In this document: in pieces, positions 1 to 5,909 of the stretch
Numbering within the stretch: position 1 is the stretch's first letter
Layout: each line of letters begins with the position of its first letter
Source of the DNA: an uncultured Collinsella sp.
GTDB lineage: Bacteria > Actinomycetota > Coriobacteriia > Coriobacteriales > Coriobacteriaceae
Assembly: GCA_902482615.1 (NCBI GenBank)
Contig: CABTAA010000042.1
Coordinates: forward strand, 1 to 10,327
Direction of reading: 5' to 3'
Length of the DNA: 10,327 nt
The notes under the pieces: model-generated
What the model saw: the letters and a program-made list of their open reading frames with translations, nothing else
The model's database searches: none
What the model was told of the DNA's origin: nothing
Translations under genes and position numbers: made by a program

Positions 1-23
1 GGACAATCTGACGTTCAACTTCA

Positions 24-50
24 AGGGCGCGACCAGAAGGTCAGCGCCCT
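24..50. other. GC-rich hairpin, possible end of an upstream transcript
   Basis: AGGGCGC (24-30) pairs with GCGCCCT (44-50), and the stem continues as GACC/GGTC around the loop AGAA with one bulged A at 43. No run of T follows on either strand, so it is not a standard intrinsic terminator. It could be the remains of the 3' end of a gene to the left of the window. Only the stem is seen directly; the role is inferred. Confidence 0.3.
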
Positions 51-132
51 CTCGTTTCACGTCACCTTGCCTCAAATGCGACCCGCTCGCTGTCCGTCCT
101 CTACCTGCGGCGCTGTCTTGCTCCGGATGCGG

Positions 133-261
133 CAGTTAGGGACGTTCCTTTTCTGCCGGCAGTTTGGGACACTCCTTGTAGTCATTGGGGACGTTCTTAA
201 ATGACTAGTCGTTGGGGACGTTCTTGTTTGACTAGTCATTCAAGAACGTCCCCAACGACTA
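133..261. repeat. Cluster of short GGGAC(G/A)(T/C)TC-type repeats with a perfect inverted pair
   Basis: Related units have their GGGAC at 139, 166, 188 and 215, and a further copy lies inverted at 242-255. Spacing is 27, 22 and 27 bases. Units 179-205 and 206-232 form a 27-bp tandem repeat with core TTGGGGACGTTCTT, each beginning TAGTC and ending TGAC. Arm 206-226 is the exact reverse complement of 241-261 (21 bp), with a 14-base loop that contains the palindrome GACTAGTC (230-237, also at 203-210). CTGCCGGCAG (153-162) is another palindrome between the first two units. The arrangement resembles REP/BIME-type intergenic repeats, which are often mobilised by REP-associated tyrosine transposases. 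No transposase is visible here. I believe I recall this motif from other Collinsella genomes, but that is memory and not a search. Confidence 0.75.
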
Positions 262-269
262 CATAGCAT

Positions 270-333
270 GAGAGTGGATAATCTCCCAGTTTGGGCTCGC
301 ATTCAGGCTCAAAGTGGGAGATTATCCACTCTC
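270..333. repeat. Long near-perfect inverted repeat next to the pdxT stop
   Basis: GAGAGTGGATAATCTCCCA (270-288) is the exact reverse complement of 315-333. Pairing continues inward with few mismatches (TTTG at 290-293 with CAAA at 310-313, and a GC pair further in), leaving a small central loop near 297-306. The right arm ends 13 bases after the pdxT stop codon, so a pdxT transcript would carry it as a large 3' stem-loop. No U tract follows on the minus strand (the next bases read CATGCTATG), so it does not look like an ordinary rho-independent terminator. It may be a repeat element, an RNA 3'-end stabiliser or a MITE-like remnant. Confidence 0.7.
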
Positions 334-346
334 GTTTCTGTTCTGC

Positions 347-934
347 CTACATTTGTAGGAACAGTTCGTGGAGGCGGGTGTCTTCGTCGAGTTCGGGGTG
401 GAAGGTTACGCCGAGCTGGTTGTCTTGGCGGGCGGCGACGATGCGGCCATCGACTTCGGCCAGGGCCTCGGCATTGCCGTGGACCTCGACGATGCGGGGC
501 GCGCGGATAAACGTCAGCGGCACTTCACCGTCGATGCCGGCTAGCTGCCCCTTGGTTCGAAAGCTGCCGAGCTGCCTGCCGTAGGCATTGCGCTCGACAA
601 GTACATCCATGGTTGCCAAACGCGGCGTGCCCTTATCGTCATGGGCGGCAAGGTCGTGAGCCAGCAGAATTAGGCCGGCACAGGTGCCCAGGACGGGCAT
701 GCCTTCAGAGATACGGGCGCGAAGCTCCTCGAGCATGCCCAACTCATCAAGCAGCTTCCCTTGAACGGTAGACTCGCCGCCGGGAAGTACCAGACGGTCA
801 AAGTCCTGCTTTAAATCAGGCGCCTGCCTCAGCTCAATACAGTGTGCGCCAAGCTCGGCTAGTCTTGTCTCGTGCTCGGCAAAAGCGCCGTGGACCGCCA
901 GCACGGCGACCGTTTGGTCTGCATAATCGCTCAT
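347..934 (-). CDS. pdxT: Pyridoxal 5'-phosphate synthase, glutaminase subunit PdxT
   Basis: Class I glutamine amidotransferase subunit of the DXP-independent PLP synthase. It hydrolyses glutamine and channels ammonia to PdxS in the cytoplasm. The 195-residue length fits the family. Seen in the protein: the oxyanion-region motif PGGEST at 51-56, the nucleophile elbow GTCAG with Cys85, and the His179/Glu181 pair in FHPEL, which completes the Cys-His-Glu triad. The usual N-terminal LxQG motif reads VHG here (His15 in place of Gln), a small departure from what I remember of the family. ATG at 932-934 is preceded by AGAAAGGA in the minus-strand sense. The start is 20 bases after the pdxS stop, so the two are almost surely cotranscribed and made as a complex. 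Confidence 0.97.
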   Translation of the reverse strand: MSDYADQTVAVLAVHGAFAEHETRLAELGAHCIELRQAPDLKQDFDRLVLPGGESTVQGKLLDELGMLEELRARISEGMPVLGTCAGLILLAHDLAAHDDKGTPRLATMDVLVERNAYGRQLGSFRTKGQLAGIDGEVPLTFIRAPRIVEVHGNAEALAEVDGRIVAARQDNQLGVTFHPELDEDTRLHELFLQM

Positions 935-954
935 GTGCGATCCTTTCTGCTGGA

Positions 955-1845
955 CTAGCGCCCGCGCTCTTCCATGATAATCTCGATCTCGTCGGCGTTG
1001 ATGCCCACCATGGCCTCGCCCAGGTCCTCCGAAAGCTCGGCAATGAGTTTGGCATCGGTGAAGTTTGCCACGGCCTTGACGATGGCGGCTGCGCGCTTGG
1101 CCGGGTCGCCGCTCTTAAAGATGCCCGATCCGACAAAGACGCCTTCGGCGCCCAGCTGCATCATCAGCGCGGCGTCGGCAGGGGTTGCCACACCGCCAGC
1201 AGCAAAGTTCACGACGGGAAGCTTGCCCGTGGCATGGACCTCGCGCACCAGCTCGACCGGAACCTGCAGCTGCTTGGCTGCCTCAAAGAGCTCGTCGTCA
1301 CGCAGGGCAACAACGTCGCGGATCTGCTTTTGGATCTTGCGCATGTGACGCACGGCCTGAACGACGTCGCCCGTACCCGGCTCACCCTTGGTGCGGATCA
1401 TCGTGGCGCCCTCGGCAACACGGCGCAGCGCCTCGCCCAGATCGCGGGCGCCGCAGACAAACGGCACGTCAAACTGGGTCTTGTCGATGTGATAGACGTC
1501 ATCGGCGGGGGAGAGAACCTCGGACTCGTCGATGTAATCGATCTCGATAGCCTGAAGGACCTGCGCCTCGACGATGTGACCGATGCGGCACTTGGCCATA
1601 ACAGGGATGGAGACGGCCTCTTGGATGCCCTTGATCATCTTGGGGTCGCTCATGCGCGAGACGCCGCCTGCGGCACGGATGTCGGCCGGGATGCGCTCGA
1701 GAGCCATGACGGCGCAGGCGCCTGCCTCCTCGGCGATGCGTGCCTGCTCGGGCGTGGTAACGTCCATGATGACGCCGCCCTTGAGCATCTGCGCGAGCTC
1801 GCGATTGAGTTTGACGCGATCGGCCTTGCTGGTCTGTTCTGCCAT
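955..1845 (-). CDS. pdxS: Pyridoxal 5'-phosphate synthase, lyase subunit PdxS
   Basis: Makes PLP from ribose 5-phosphate, glyceraldehyde 3-phosphate and ammonia delivered by PdxT; family members form dodecamers of (beta/alpha)8 barrels. The 296-residue product has the expected length. Key residues are recognisable: Asp28 (in IMDVT), Lys85 in MAKCRIGH, which forms the imine with the pentose, and Lys153 in [10 protein letters not shown], the second catalytic lysine. The frame is open further upstream (to 1887). I prefer the ATG at 1843-1845 because AAGGGAG stands just before it in the minus-strand sense and MAEQ... matches the usual N-terminus. First gene of the pdxST operon, divergent from the regulator at 1991, which probably controls it. 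Confidence 0.98.
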   Translation of the reverse strand: MAEQTSKADRVKLNRELAQMLKGGVIMDVTTPEQARIAEEAGACAVMALERIPADIRAAGGVSRMSDPKMIKGIQEAVSIPVMAKCRIGHIVEAQVLQAIEIDYIDESEVLSPADDVYHIDKTQFDVPFVCGARDLGEALRRVAEGATMIRTKGEPGTGDVVQAVRHMRKIQKQIRDVVALRDDELFEAAKQLQVPVELVREVHATGKLPVVNFAAGGVATPADAALMMQLGAEGVFVGSGIFKSGDPAKRAAAIVKAVANFTDAKLIAELSEDLGEAMVGINADEIEIIMEERGR

Positions 1846-1990
1846 GGTTGCTCCCTTGGTTGGCATGTGCATTGCTTGACGGAACATCCTATCGGGGAGC
1901 TGGGTATGGCAAAATACTCAGTTTTCGAGATAATAATAAGGTCAGCTTAATACCAGATTGAACAGCTCGATAAGGTCAGGTGGCAAACTC
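1846..1990. promoter_or_regulatory. Divergent pdxS / pdxR control region with direct repeats and a dyad
   Basis: This 145-base gap must hold the promoters of both pdxST (leftward) and pdxR (rightward). ATAAGGTCAG occurs twice in the same orientation, at 1936-1945 and 1970-1979, 34 bases apart start to start, about three helical turns. A dyad with arms CTGGGTAT (1900-1907) and ATACTCAG (1914-1921), one mismatched pair, lies about 15 bases to the left. MocR/PdxR regulators are known to bind paired direct repeats in pdxR-pdxST intergenic regions, so these are good operator candidates. The second direct repeat overlaps the pdxR ribosome site (AGGTGG, 1978-1983), which would suit autorepression. 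I could not place the -10/-35 boxes with confidence. Confidence 0.5.
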
Positions 1991-3427
1991 ATGCTTGACT
2001 ACAATTTGGAAAAGCGCGGCGAGGCATCGCTCTATGAATATGTTTACCAGCAAATTCGAGATGATATCGTAGCTGGACGCATTGCGGCGGGGGAGCATTT
2101 GCCGTCTAAGCGCGCCTTTGCCAGTCATCTGGGAATCAGTGTCATTACCATCGAGAATGCATATAGCCAGTTACTTGCCGAGGGCTATATTTGCTCAATG
2201 CCACGTCGTGGCTACTACGCATGCGAGCTTCCGGATGCACCGGTTTTGGCTTCGGCTGCGGAGGGTATCGACCGAGATGCCGTCTCTGTGGGCCCCAGCG
2301 AGCATGATGTCCGCGGGCGGGTCGAGCGATTCGATGCACTTTCTCCTTCCGCTTTGGAGGCGGCGCGGCTTTGGCAAAGCGCGCTACGAGCGGCGCTGAC
2401 ATCCGAAGACGAACGCGAAATCTTTTCGACCGCACCGGCACAGGGCACCGCTCGGCTACGACGCGCAATTGCTCATCATCTGCGTGGGACAAGGGGTATG
2501 AATGTCGACCCCAACAACATCGTTATCGGTGCGGGCGCCCAGCTGCTCGATACCATGTTGGTTCAGTTGCTTGGAGCCGACAAGGTGTATGCCGTTGAGG
2601 ATCCGGGCTATTTGCGTCTGACGCGCATCTATCAGGCTATGGGTTGCAAAGTTCGACATATCCCGTTGGATGATGAGGGCGTGGACTTGAGCACTCTGCA
2701 GAAAAGCGGGACCGATGTCCTTCACCTGATGCCGTCCCATCAGTATCCGACCGGCCTTGTGACGAGCATTGCGCGTCGCTATGCGCTTCTGAGCTGGGCC
2801 GCCGAGCGACCAGGTCGGTATCTCATCGAAGATGACTTTGATTGTGAGTTTCGCCTTGCCGGGAAGCCGATTCCCGCGCTTGCGTCGATTGATGCCGCCC
2901 AGTCGGTTATCTACACCAACACGTTTTCGAAGAGCCTTTCATCGGCGTTGCGTCTAGCGTACATGGTGCTGCCCGATGAGCTAATGGAGCGGTTTAGGCG
3001 CAACCTTGGTTTCTACGCCTCGTCGGTGAGCTCTGTTGACCAGGTCGCTTTGGCGCGTTTGCTGGAATCTGGTGATTACGAGCGACATGTGAACCGCGTG
3101 CGCGTTCGTGCTCGCGAGGCGCGTGATGGCCTGATGGCGCTTGTGCGGAAGGTATTTCCGGCAGGTGAGGTCTCGATCGAGCATGCAGACGCGGGCCTTT
3201 ACTGTATCGTGGTTGCGGAGCGTGGAACGGGCGGAAGCACTTTTGCACGGGCCCTCACGCGCTCGAGCATCCCTTTTATCGATATTGGTGACTGTTTTTG
3301 GTGCGCCGATGGCGCATCTGTCCCTGAAAACTCAACTCAAATTCTTGTTCAGTATGACGATCTGAGTCCAAAAGTACTAACTACCTTGGAATTGCAGCTA
3401 ATGGGGGGCACTCTGCAACCTAAGTGA
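1991..3427 (+). CDS. pdxR: MocR-family PLP-dependent transcriptional regulator, PdxR type
   Basis: A GntR-type winged-helix DNA-binding domain (about residues 8-80; PSKRAFASHLGISVITI is the recognition region) is fused to a class I aminotransferase-fold domain (about 115-470) that binds PLP or its aldimine as a ligand. The aminotransferase signatures are present: HQYPTG near 250-255, EDDFDCEFR near 280-288, and the PLP-binding lysine Lys314 in TFSKSLSSALRLAY. The length of 478 residues is typical. A TTG at 1958 would extend the frame, but the ATG at 1991 has AGGTGG seven bases before it and begins where MocR proteins normally begin. Divergence from pdxST points to PdxR rather than a GABA or taurine MocR. 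Its last two bases of Lys and its TGA stop lie inside the left terminal repeat of the 119-bp element that follows. Confidence 0.9.
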   Translation: MLDYNLEKRGEASLYEYVYQQIRDDIVAGRIAAGEHLPSKRAFASHLGISVITIENAYSQLLAEGYICSMPRRGYYACELPDAPVLASAAEGIDRDAVSVGPSEHDVRGRVERFDALSPSALEAARLWQSALRAALTSEDEREIFSTAPAQGTARLRRAIAHHLRGTRGMNVDPNNIVIGAGAQLLDTMLVQLLGADKVYAVEDPGYLRLTRIYQAMGCKVRHIPLDDEGVDLSTLQKSGTDVLHLMPSHQYPTGLVTSIARRYALLSWAAERPGRYLIEDDFDCEFRLAGKPIPALASIDAAQSVIYTNTFSKSLSSALRLAYMVLPDELMERFRRNLGFYASSVSSVDQVALARLLESGDYERHVNRVRVRAREARDGLMALVRKVFPAGEVSIEHADAGLYCIVVAERGTGGSTFARALTRSSIPFIDIGDCFWCADGASVPENSTQILVQYDDLSPKVLTTLELQLMGGTLQPK

Positions 3428-3540
3428 GTAGGCTTTTGGAATTTTGGCGACCAGGCAGTTTTGTAACAAGCTATCTACCTGCGGTTTTGAAAAGTAGGAT
3501 GACCGGGCTGCTCGGGATGTTCAAAAAAGTCTACTCACTT
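3422..3540 (+). repeat. 119-bp element with terminal inverted repeats, copy 1
   Basis: Starts AAGTGAGTAGGCTTTT (3422-3437) and ends AAAAGTCTACTCACTT (3525-3540); the ends are inverted repeats with one mismatch. It aligns without gaps to 4842-4960, with about 96 of 119 positions identical by hand count. The pairing tendency continues imperfectly inward from the terminal repeats. The stop codon of pdxR (TGA, 3425-3427) is inside the left end. No target-site duplication is evident: flanks are ..CAACCT and GTCGCG... It has no coding capacity. It resembles a MITE or an intergenic repeat of the ERIC/REP type. Orientation is assigned arbitrarily, identical to copy 2. Confidence 0.85.
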
Positions 3541-3717
3541 GTCGCGCAAAGCTTCTACATGAGAAAAAAATGGGGTTTTTAACAGGGTTTCGTCCAGCTC
3601 TCGGCAAGCTTTTGGCCAGTTGGGGAGGGCTGTTGAAAACTTGGCAGTCCGTTCGGCGCCATTTTTGGTGCGTTCGCGCCAATGCGTGACTGACTGGGTT
3701 GAAATTCGTGTTTTCCT
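3541..3717. other. Untranslated leader upstream of the nuclease-like gene
   Basis: No ORF is supported here on either strand. A small hairpin is visible, GCGCCA (3656-3661) with TGGTGC (3666-3671) around TTTT, one wobble pair. There are A- and T-rich stretches (3561-3581) and TTGAAA/TTGGCA hexamers (3633-3646) that could be part of a promoter, but I see no convincing -10 at the right spacing. No Shine-Dalgarno sequence precedes the following start codon, which is unusual for this window. Confidence 0.4.
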
Positions 3718-3723
3718 GTGCCT

Positions 3724-4851
3724 ATGAAGGATCTACTTTGTGACATATCGGCTTTTAGGTACTGGCGTTTGCCTCCTCAAGTCCGCGCCTTGTGTCCGCC
3801 GCTCCCACGACCGGAAGAAGACCGGCAGCGATATGATCTCGCCCGCAACCCGACGGCTGCGGTCGCGCTTGGTTTTCCGTTGTATACATTGGTTCGGACG
3901 AGAAACAAACGGACTTGTCCTGCCAGCATTAGGCAGCGGCTGTTTCTTGGTGAGCTCCCCAGGGAATCCGTGCTGGAAACGGAGCATGGGTTTTTGGTTA
4001 CGTCTCCTCTACTGACGACATTCATCATGTCGCGGCATCTGACGGATCTTCAGCTTCTTTTGGTATTGGCGGAGATGTGTGGCTTGTTTGCGGTGTGTGC
4101 CCTGCCGGCGGCACTTGAGGCGGAGCTTTCGCGTGCAATTGATTCGGGCGCGATTTCGACAACGTTCGGTTGGGTGCGCTGCCCGTCCGAGGACGGCACC
4201 GCCTCAAATTTATGGCGTCGAGACGCTTTGGTTTTGGGCGGAGACCTTGACCGTTTTTGTTCAGATGTTTGCGGGATGCGTTACGGCAATAGATTTATGG
4301 CGGTATCGCAACTCGTTCCATTGGGTGCCGCGTCGCCTTTTGAGGTCGAGGCGTATTTGCTACTTGCACTGCCGCGATCCCTGGGAGGCGAAGGTTTTTG
4401 CGGCATAGAGCTTAATGTTGAAGTGATGCTAAGCAAAAGTGCTCGAGCGATTGTGGGAAAGTCCCGTGTATATATCGACCTACTTCTTTCTTCACCGGAC
4501 GGTAGGCGACAGGTGGCCATTGAATGTCAGGGAAAGGCCTCGCACGGACGCGCAGGGGATGGCTTGCGTGACGCTGACCGCATGACGGCCCTTCAGGCCA
4601 TGGGCTACGATGTGCTTCTCCTGACACACAGACAGATATCGGATGAGGATAGATTCCGCGCGATCGTTAAGGCCGTATGCAGGATGCTCGATGCTGAATA
4701 TCGTGATAAAAGCTCAGATGAGCAAAGGGCTGAGACATTACTCAGGTCTGAACTATTCGTTGACTGGACAAAATTGGGAGTAATCGACGGAAAGATGCCC
4801 GTTAGACACAAAATGGCTCGATTGTGGACGGCTGCGAATCTAAGTGAGTAG
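3724..4851 (+). CDS. Predicted restriction-endonuclease-fold (DUF559/Vsr-like) protein of unknown function
   Basis: I do not know a characterised homologue. The N-terminal part begins with an ISAFRYWR segment. The middle has a TSPLLT segment followed by helical sequence, the arrangement seen in actinobacterial DUF559 / AbiEi-like proteins. The C-terminal part (about 204-325, numbered from the GTG at 3718) looks like a PD-(D/E)XK nuclease core: Glu211, YIDLLL with Asp254, VAIECQG with Glu269, and GYDVLLLTHRQI as the final strand and helix. The usual catalytic Lys of ExK reads Gln271, as in several DUF559 variants, so activity is uncertain. The start is uncertain: GTG at 3718 or ATG at 3724 are both possible, neither with a ribosome site. 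The gene is visibly less GC-rich than its neighbours and lies between two copies of a 119-bp element, suggesting an acquired gene. The last codons and the TAG stop lie within the second copy. Confidence 0.75.
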   Translation: MKDLLCDISAFRYWRLPPQVRALCPPLPRPEEDRQRYDLARNPTAAVALGFPLYTLVRTRNKRTCPASIRQRLFLGELPRESVLETEHGFLVTSPLLTTFIMSRHLTDLQLLLVLAEMCGLFAVCALPAALEAELSRAIDSGAISTTFGWVRCPSEDGTASNLWRRDALVLGGDLDRFCSDVCGMRYGNRFMAVSQLVPLGAASPFEVEAYLLLALPRSLGGEGFCGIELNVEVMLSKSARAIVGKSRVYIDLLLSSPDGRRQVAIECQGKASHGRAGDGLRDADRMTALQAMGYDVLLLTHRQISDEDRFRAIVKAVCRMLDAEYRDKSSDEQRAETLLRSELFVDWTKLGVIDGKMPVRHKMARLWTAANLSE

Positions 4852-4960
4852 ACTTTTGGCACTTTGGCGACTAGGTCGTTTTGCAACAAGACATTTACCT
4901 GCGGCTTTATAAAGTGATATGGATGGTCTGCTCGGCAAGTTCCAAAAAGTCTACTCACTT
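4842..4960 (+). repeat. 119-bp element with terminal inverted repeats, copy 2
   Basis: The left end AAGTGAGTAGACTTTT (4842-4857) is the perfect reverse complement of the right end (4945-4960). Pairing extends two more bases outward (CT at 4840-4841 with AG at 4961-4962). It has the same length and orientation as 3422-3540, with no gaps between them and roughly four positions in five identical; differences are concentrated in the middle. The stop codon TAG (4849-4851) of the preceding gene is inside the left repeat, in a different frame from the stop used in copy 1. It lies between two convergent genes. No target-site duplication is evident. Confidence 0.85.
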
Positions 4961-5028
4961 AGTTTTTGACGAGAAGCCGATGCCGAAGGCGGCCCTATTT
5001 CAGGTAGTTAACAAGTTCGTGAGGCACG

Positions 5029-5058
5029 AAAAAGGCCCGAACCATGCGGTCCGGGCCT
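5029..5058 (-). terminator. Intrinsic terminator of the rubrerythrin gene
   Basis: On the minus strand, AGGCCCGGACC pairs with GGTTCGGGCCT (one mismatch) around a four-base loop, followed directly by TTTTT (the A run at 5029-5033). It lies about 35 bases after the rubrerythrin stop codon. Strong GC stem plus U tract is the classical rho-independent form. Confidence 0.9.
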
Positions 5059-5092
5059 CATCGAGCTAGAGGTTATGTCTCAGGTTGCTGGC

Positions 5093-5653
5093 TTAGCCGA
5101 AGTAGCGCTTGAGCAGGCCGGCGAAAGCCTTGCCGTGGCGAGCCTCGTCGCGAGCCATCTCGTGCACGGTGTCGTGGATGGCATCGAGGCCAGCGGCCTT
5201 GGCGCGCTTAGCAAGATCGGTCTTGCCGGCGGTGGCGCCGTTCTCGGCCTCAACGCGCATCTCGAGGTTCTTCTTGGTGGAGTCGGTTACGACCTCGCCC
5301 AGGAGCTCAGCGAACTTGGCGGCGTGCTCGGCCTCCTCGTGGGCAGCCTTCTCCCAGTACAGGCCGATCTCGGGATAACCCTCGCGATGGGCGACGCGAG
5401 CCATGGCCAGGTACATACCGACCTCGGAGCACTCGCCCTCAAAGTTGGCGCGCAGGTCGGCAACGATGTCCTCGGAGACGCCCTCCATCTTGGCGATGCC
5501 CACGACGTGCTCGGCAGCCCACTCGAGCTGGCCCTCCTCCTGCTTCAGGAAACGAGAACCGGGAACGCCGCACTGGGGGCACTTGAAGTCCTCGGGCAGC
5601 TGGTCGCCGTCGAACTCTTCCACATAACCGCAAACGGGGCAAACAAACTTCAT
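5093..5653 (-). CDS. Rubrerythrin with N-terminal rubredoxin domain (reverse-type)
   Basis: Cytoplasmic peroxidase of anaerobes that reduces H2O2 with electrons passed through a rubredoxin-like iron centre to a diiron site. The 186-residue product carries the rubredoxin-like centre first: Cys5/Cys8 and Cys25/Cys28 in CPVCG and CPQCG. A four-helix ferritin-like domain follows (about 45-186), with carboxylate/histidine ligands in ExxH pairs, EEAEH (Glu107, His110) and DEARH (Glu170, His173), plus glutamates near 72-77 and 131-135. Rubredoxin-first order matches the reverse rubrerythrin of clostridia rather than classical Rbr, where it is last. The frame is open upstream to 5758, but ATG at 5651-5653 has GAAAGGA before it and starts exactly at the rubredoxin motif. 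Single gene with its own terminator. Confidence 0.93.
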   Translation of the reverse strand: MKFVCPVCGYVEEFDGDQLPEDFKCPQCGVPGSRFLKQEEGQLEWAAEHVVGIAKMEGVSEDIVADLRANFEGECSEVGMYLAMARVAHREGYPEIGLYWEKAAHEEAEHAAKFAELLGEVVTDSTKKNLEMRVEAENGATAGKTDLAKRAKAAGLDAIHDTVHEMARDEARHGKAFAGLLKRYFG

Positions 5654-5736
5654 GATTCGATCCTTTCGATCGATGGCGATTGTGCGCTCGTCCGGTCCCG
5701 TAAGGGCCCTCTCCGGACGTGCGTCTTGACGAGTTC

Positions 5737-5765
5737 TATTATCCATAAATGCAACCAAATGTGAA
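5737..5765 (-). promoter_or_regulatory. Candidate promoter of the rubrerythrin gene
   Basis: In the minus-strand sense, TTCACA (5760-5765) and ATAATA (5737-5742) are 17 bases apart and read like -35 and -10 boxes. The -10 is about 84 bases upstream of the ATG. Fit to consensus is moderate. Only sequence resemblance supports it. Confidence 0.4.
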
Positions 5766-5769
5766 GCCT

Positions 5770-5788
5770 ATTAGGAATGATTTTTAAT
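5770..5788. promoter_or_regulatory. Fur/PerR-like palindrome upstream of rubrerythrin
   Basis: ATTAGGAATGATTTTTAAT is a dyad centred on 5779 in which 14 of 18 arm positions are symmetric, including the central AAT-G-ATT core typical of Fur-family operators. It stands directly upstream of the candidate rubrerythrin -35 box. PerR is known to control rubrerythrins in clostridia, so a peroxide-sensing repressor is a reasonable guess. The outer parts do not match the PerR box exactly, and no regulator gene is in the window. Confidence 0.4.
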
Positions 5789-5875
5789 AAAACAATTTCG
5801 AGATATGAAGATGTTGATTGATTAACGATTGGGAGGCCGTCTGCGATTTTTGCTGAGTACAATCGGGCGAGCAAA

Positions 5876-5891
5876 TGTTGACCTATCAACA
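5876..5891. promoter_or_regulatory. Perfect dyad just before the alcohol dehydrogenase ribosome site
   Basis: TGTTGA (5876-5881) and TCAACA (5886-5891) are exact inverted repeats around CCTA, ending five bases before the AAGGAG ribosome site at 5896-5901. A TACAAT hexamer (5858-5863) just upstream could be the -10 box, which would place the dyad in the early transcribed region where a repressor could block transcription. No good -35 partner is visible. A second weaker dyad lies at 5813-5826. Confidence 0.35.
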
Positions 5892-5909
5892 AATGAAGGA
5901 GTTTCCTTT

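Noticed and set aside
2..139. Open frame beginning DNLTFNFKG at the left edge, possible C-terminus of a gene entering the window
   Set aside because: The first nine residues look protein-like and slightly like a recombinase tail, but the rest is compositionally poor and overlaps a hairpin and the repeat cluster. Without the upstream sequence it cannot be supported.
133..261. CRISPR array
   Set aside because: The repeats are directly adjacent without unique spacers, differ in sequence and include inverted copies; no cas genes are present.
844..1950. 368-codon plus-strand ORF opposite pdxS
   Set aside because: It is the antisense of pdxS, whose protein is unmistakable. The His/Asp/Leu-rich translation is typical of a shadow frame in GC-rich DNA and lacks a ribosome site.
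3422..4960. Composite transposon with insertion sequences at both ends
   Set aside because: The 119-bp elements are too short to encode a transposase, no target-site duplication is visible, and the gene between them does not resemble a transposase. A MITE-like or repeat-cassette reading fits better.
5075..5764. 229-codon plus-strand ORF opposite rubrerythrin
   Set aside because: Antisense of the rubrerythrin gene, which has intact metal ligands, ribosome site and terminator. The Leu/Gly/Val-rich translation has no recognisable domain.
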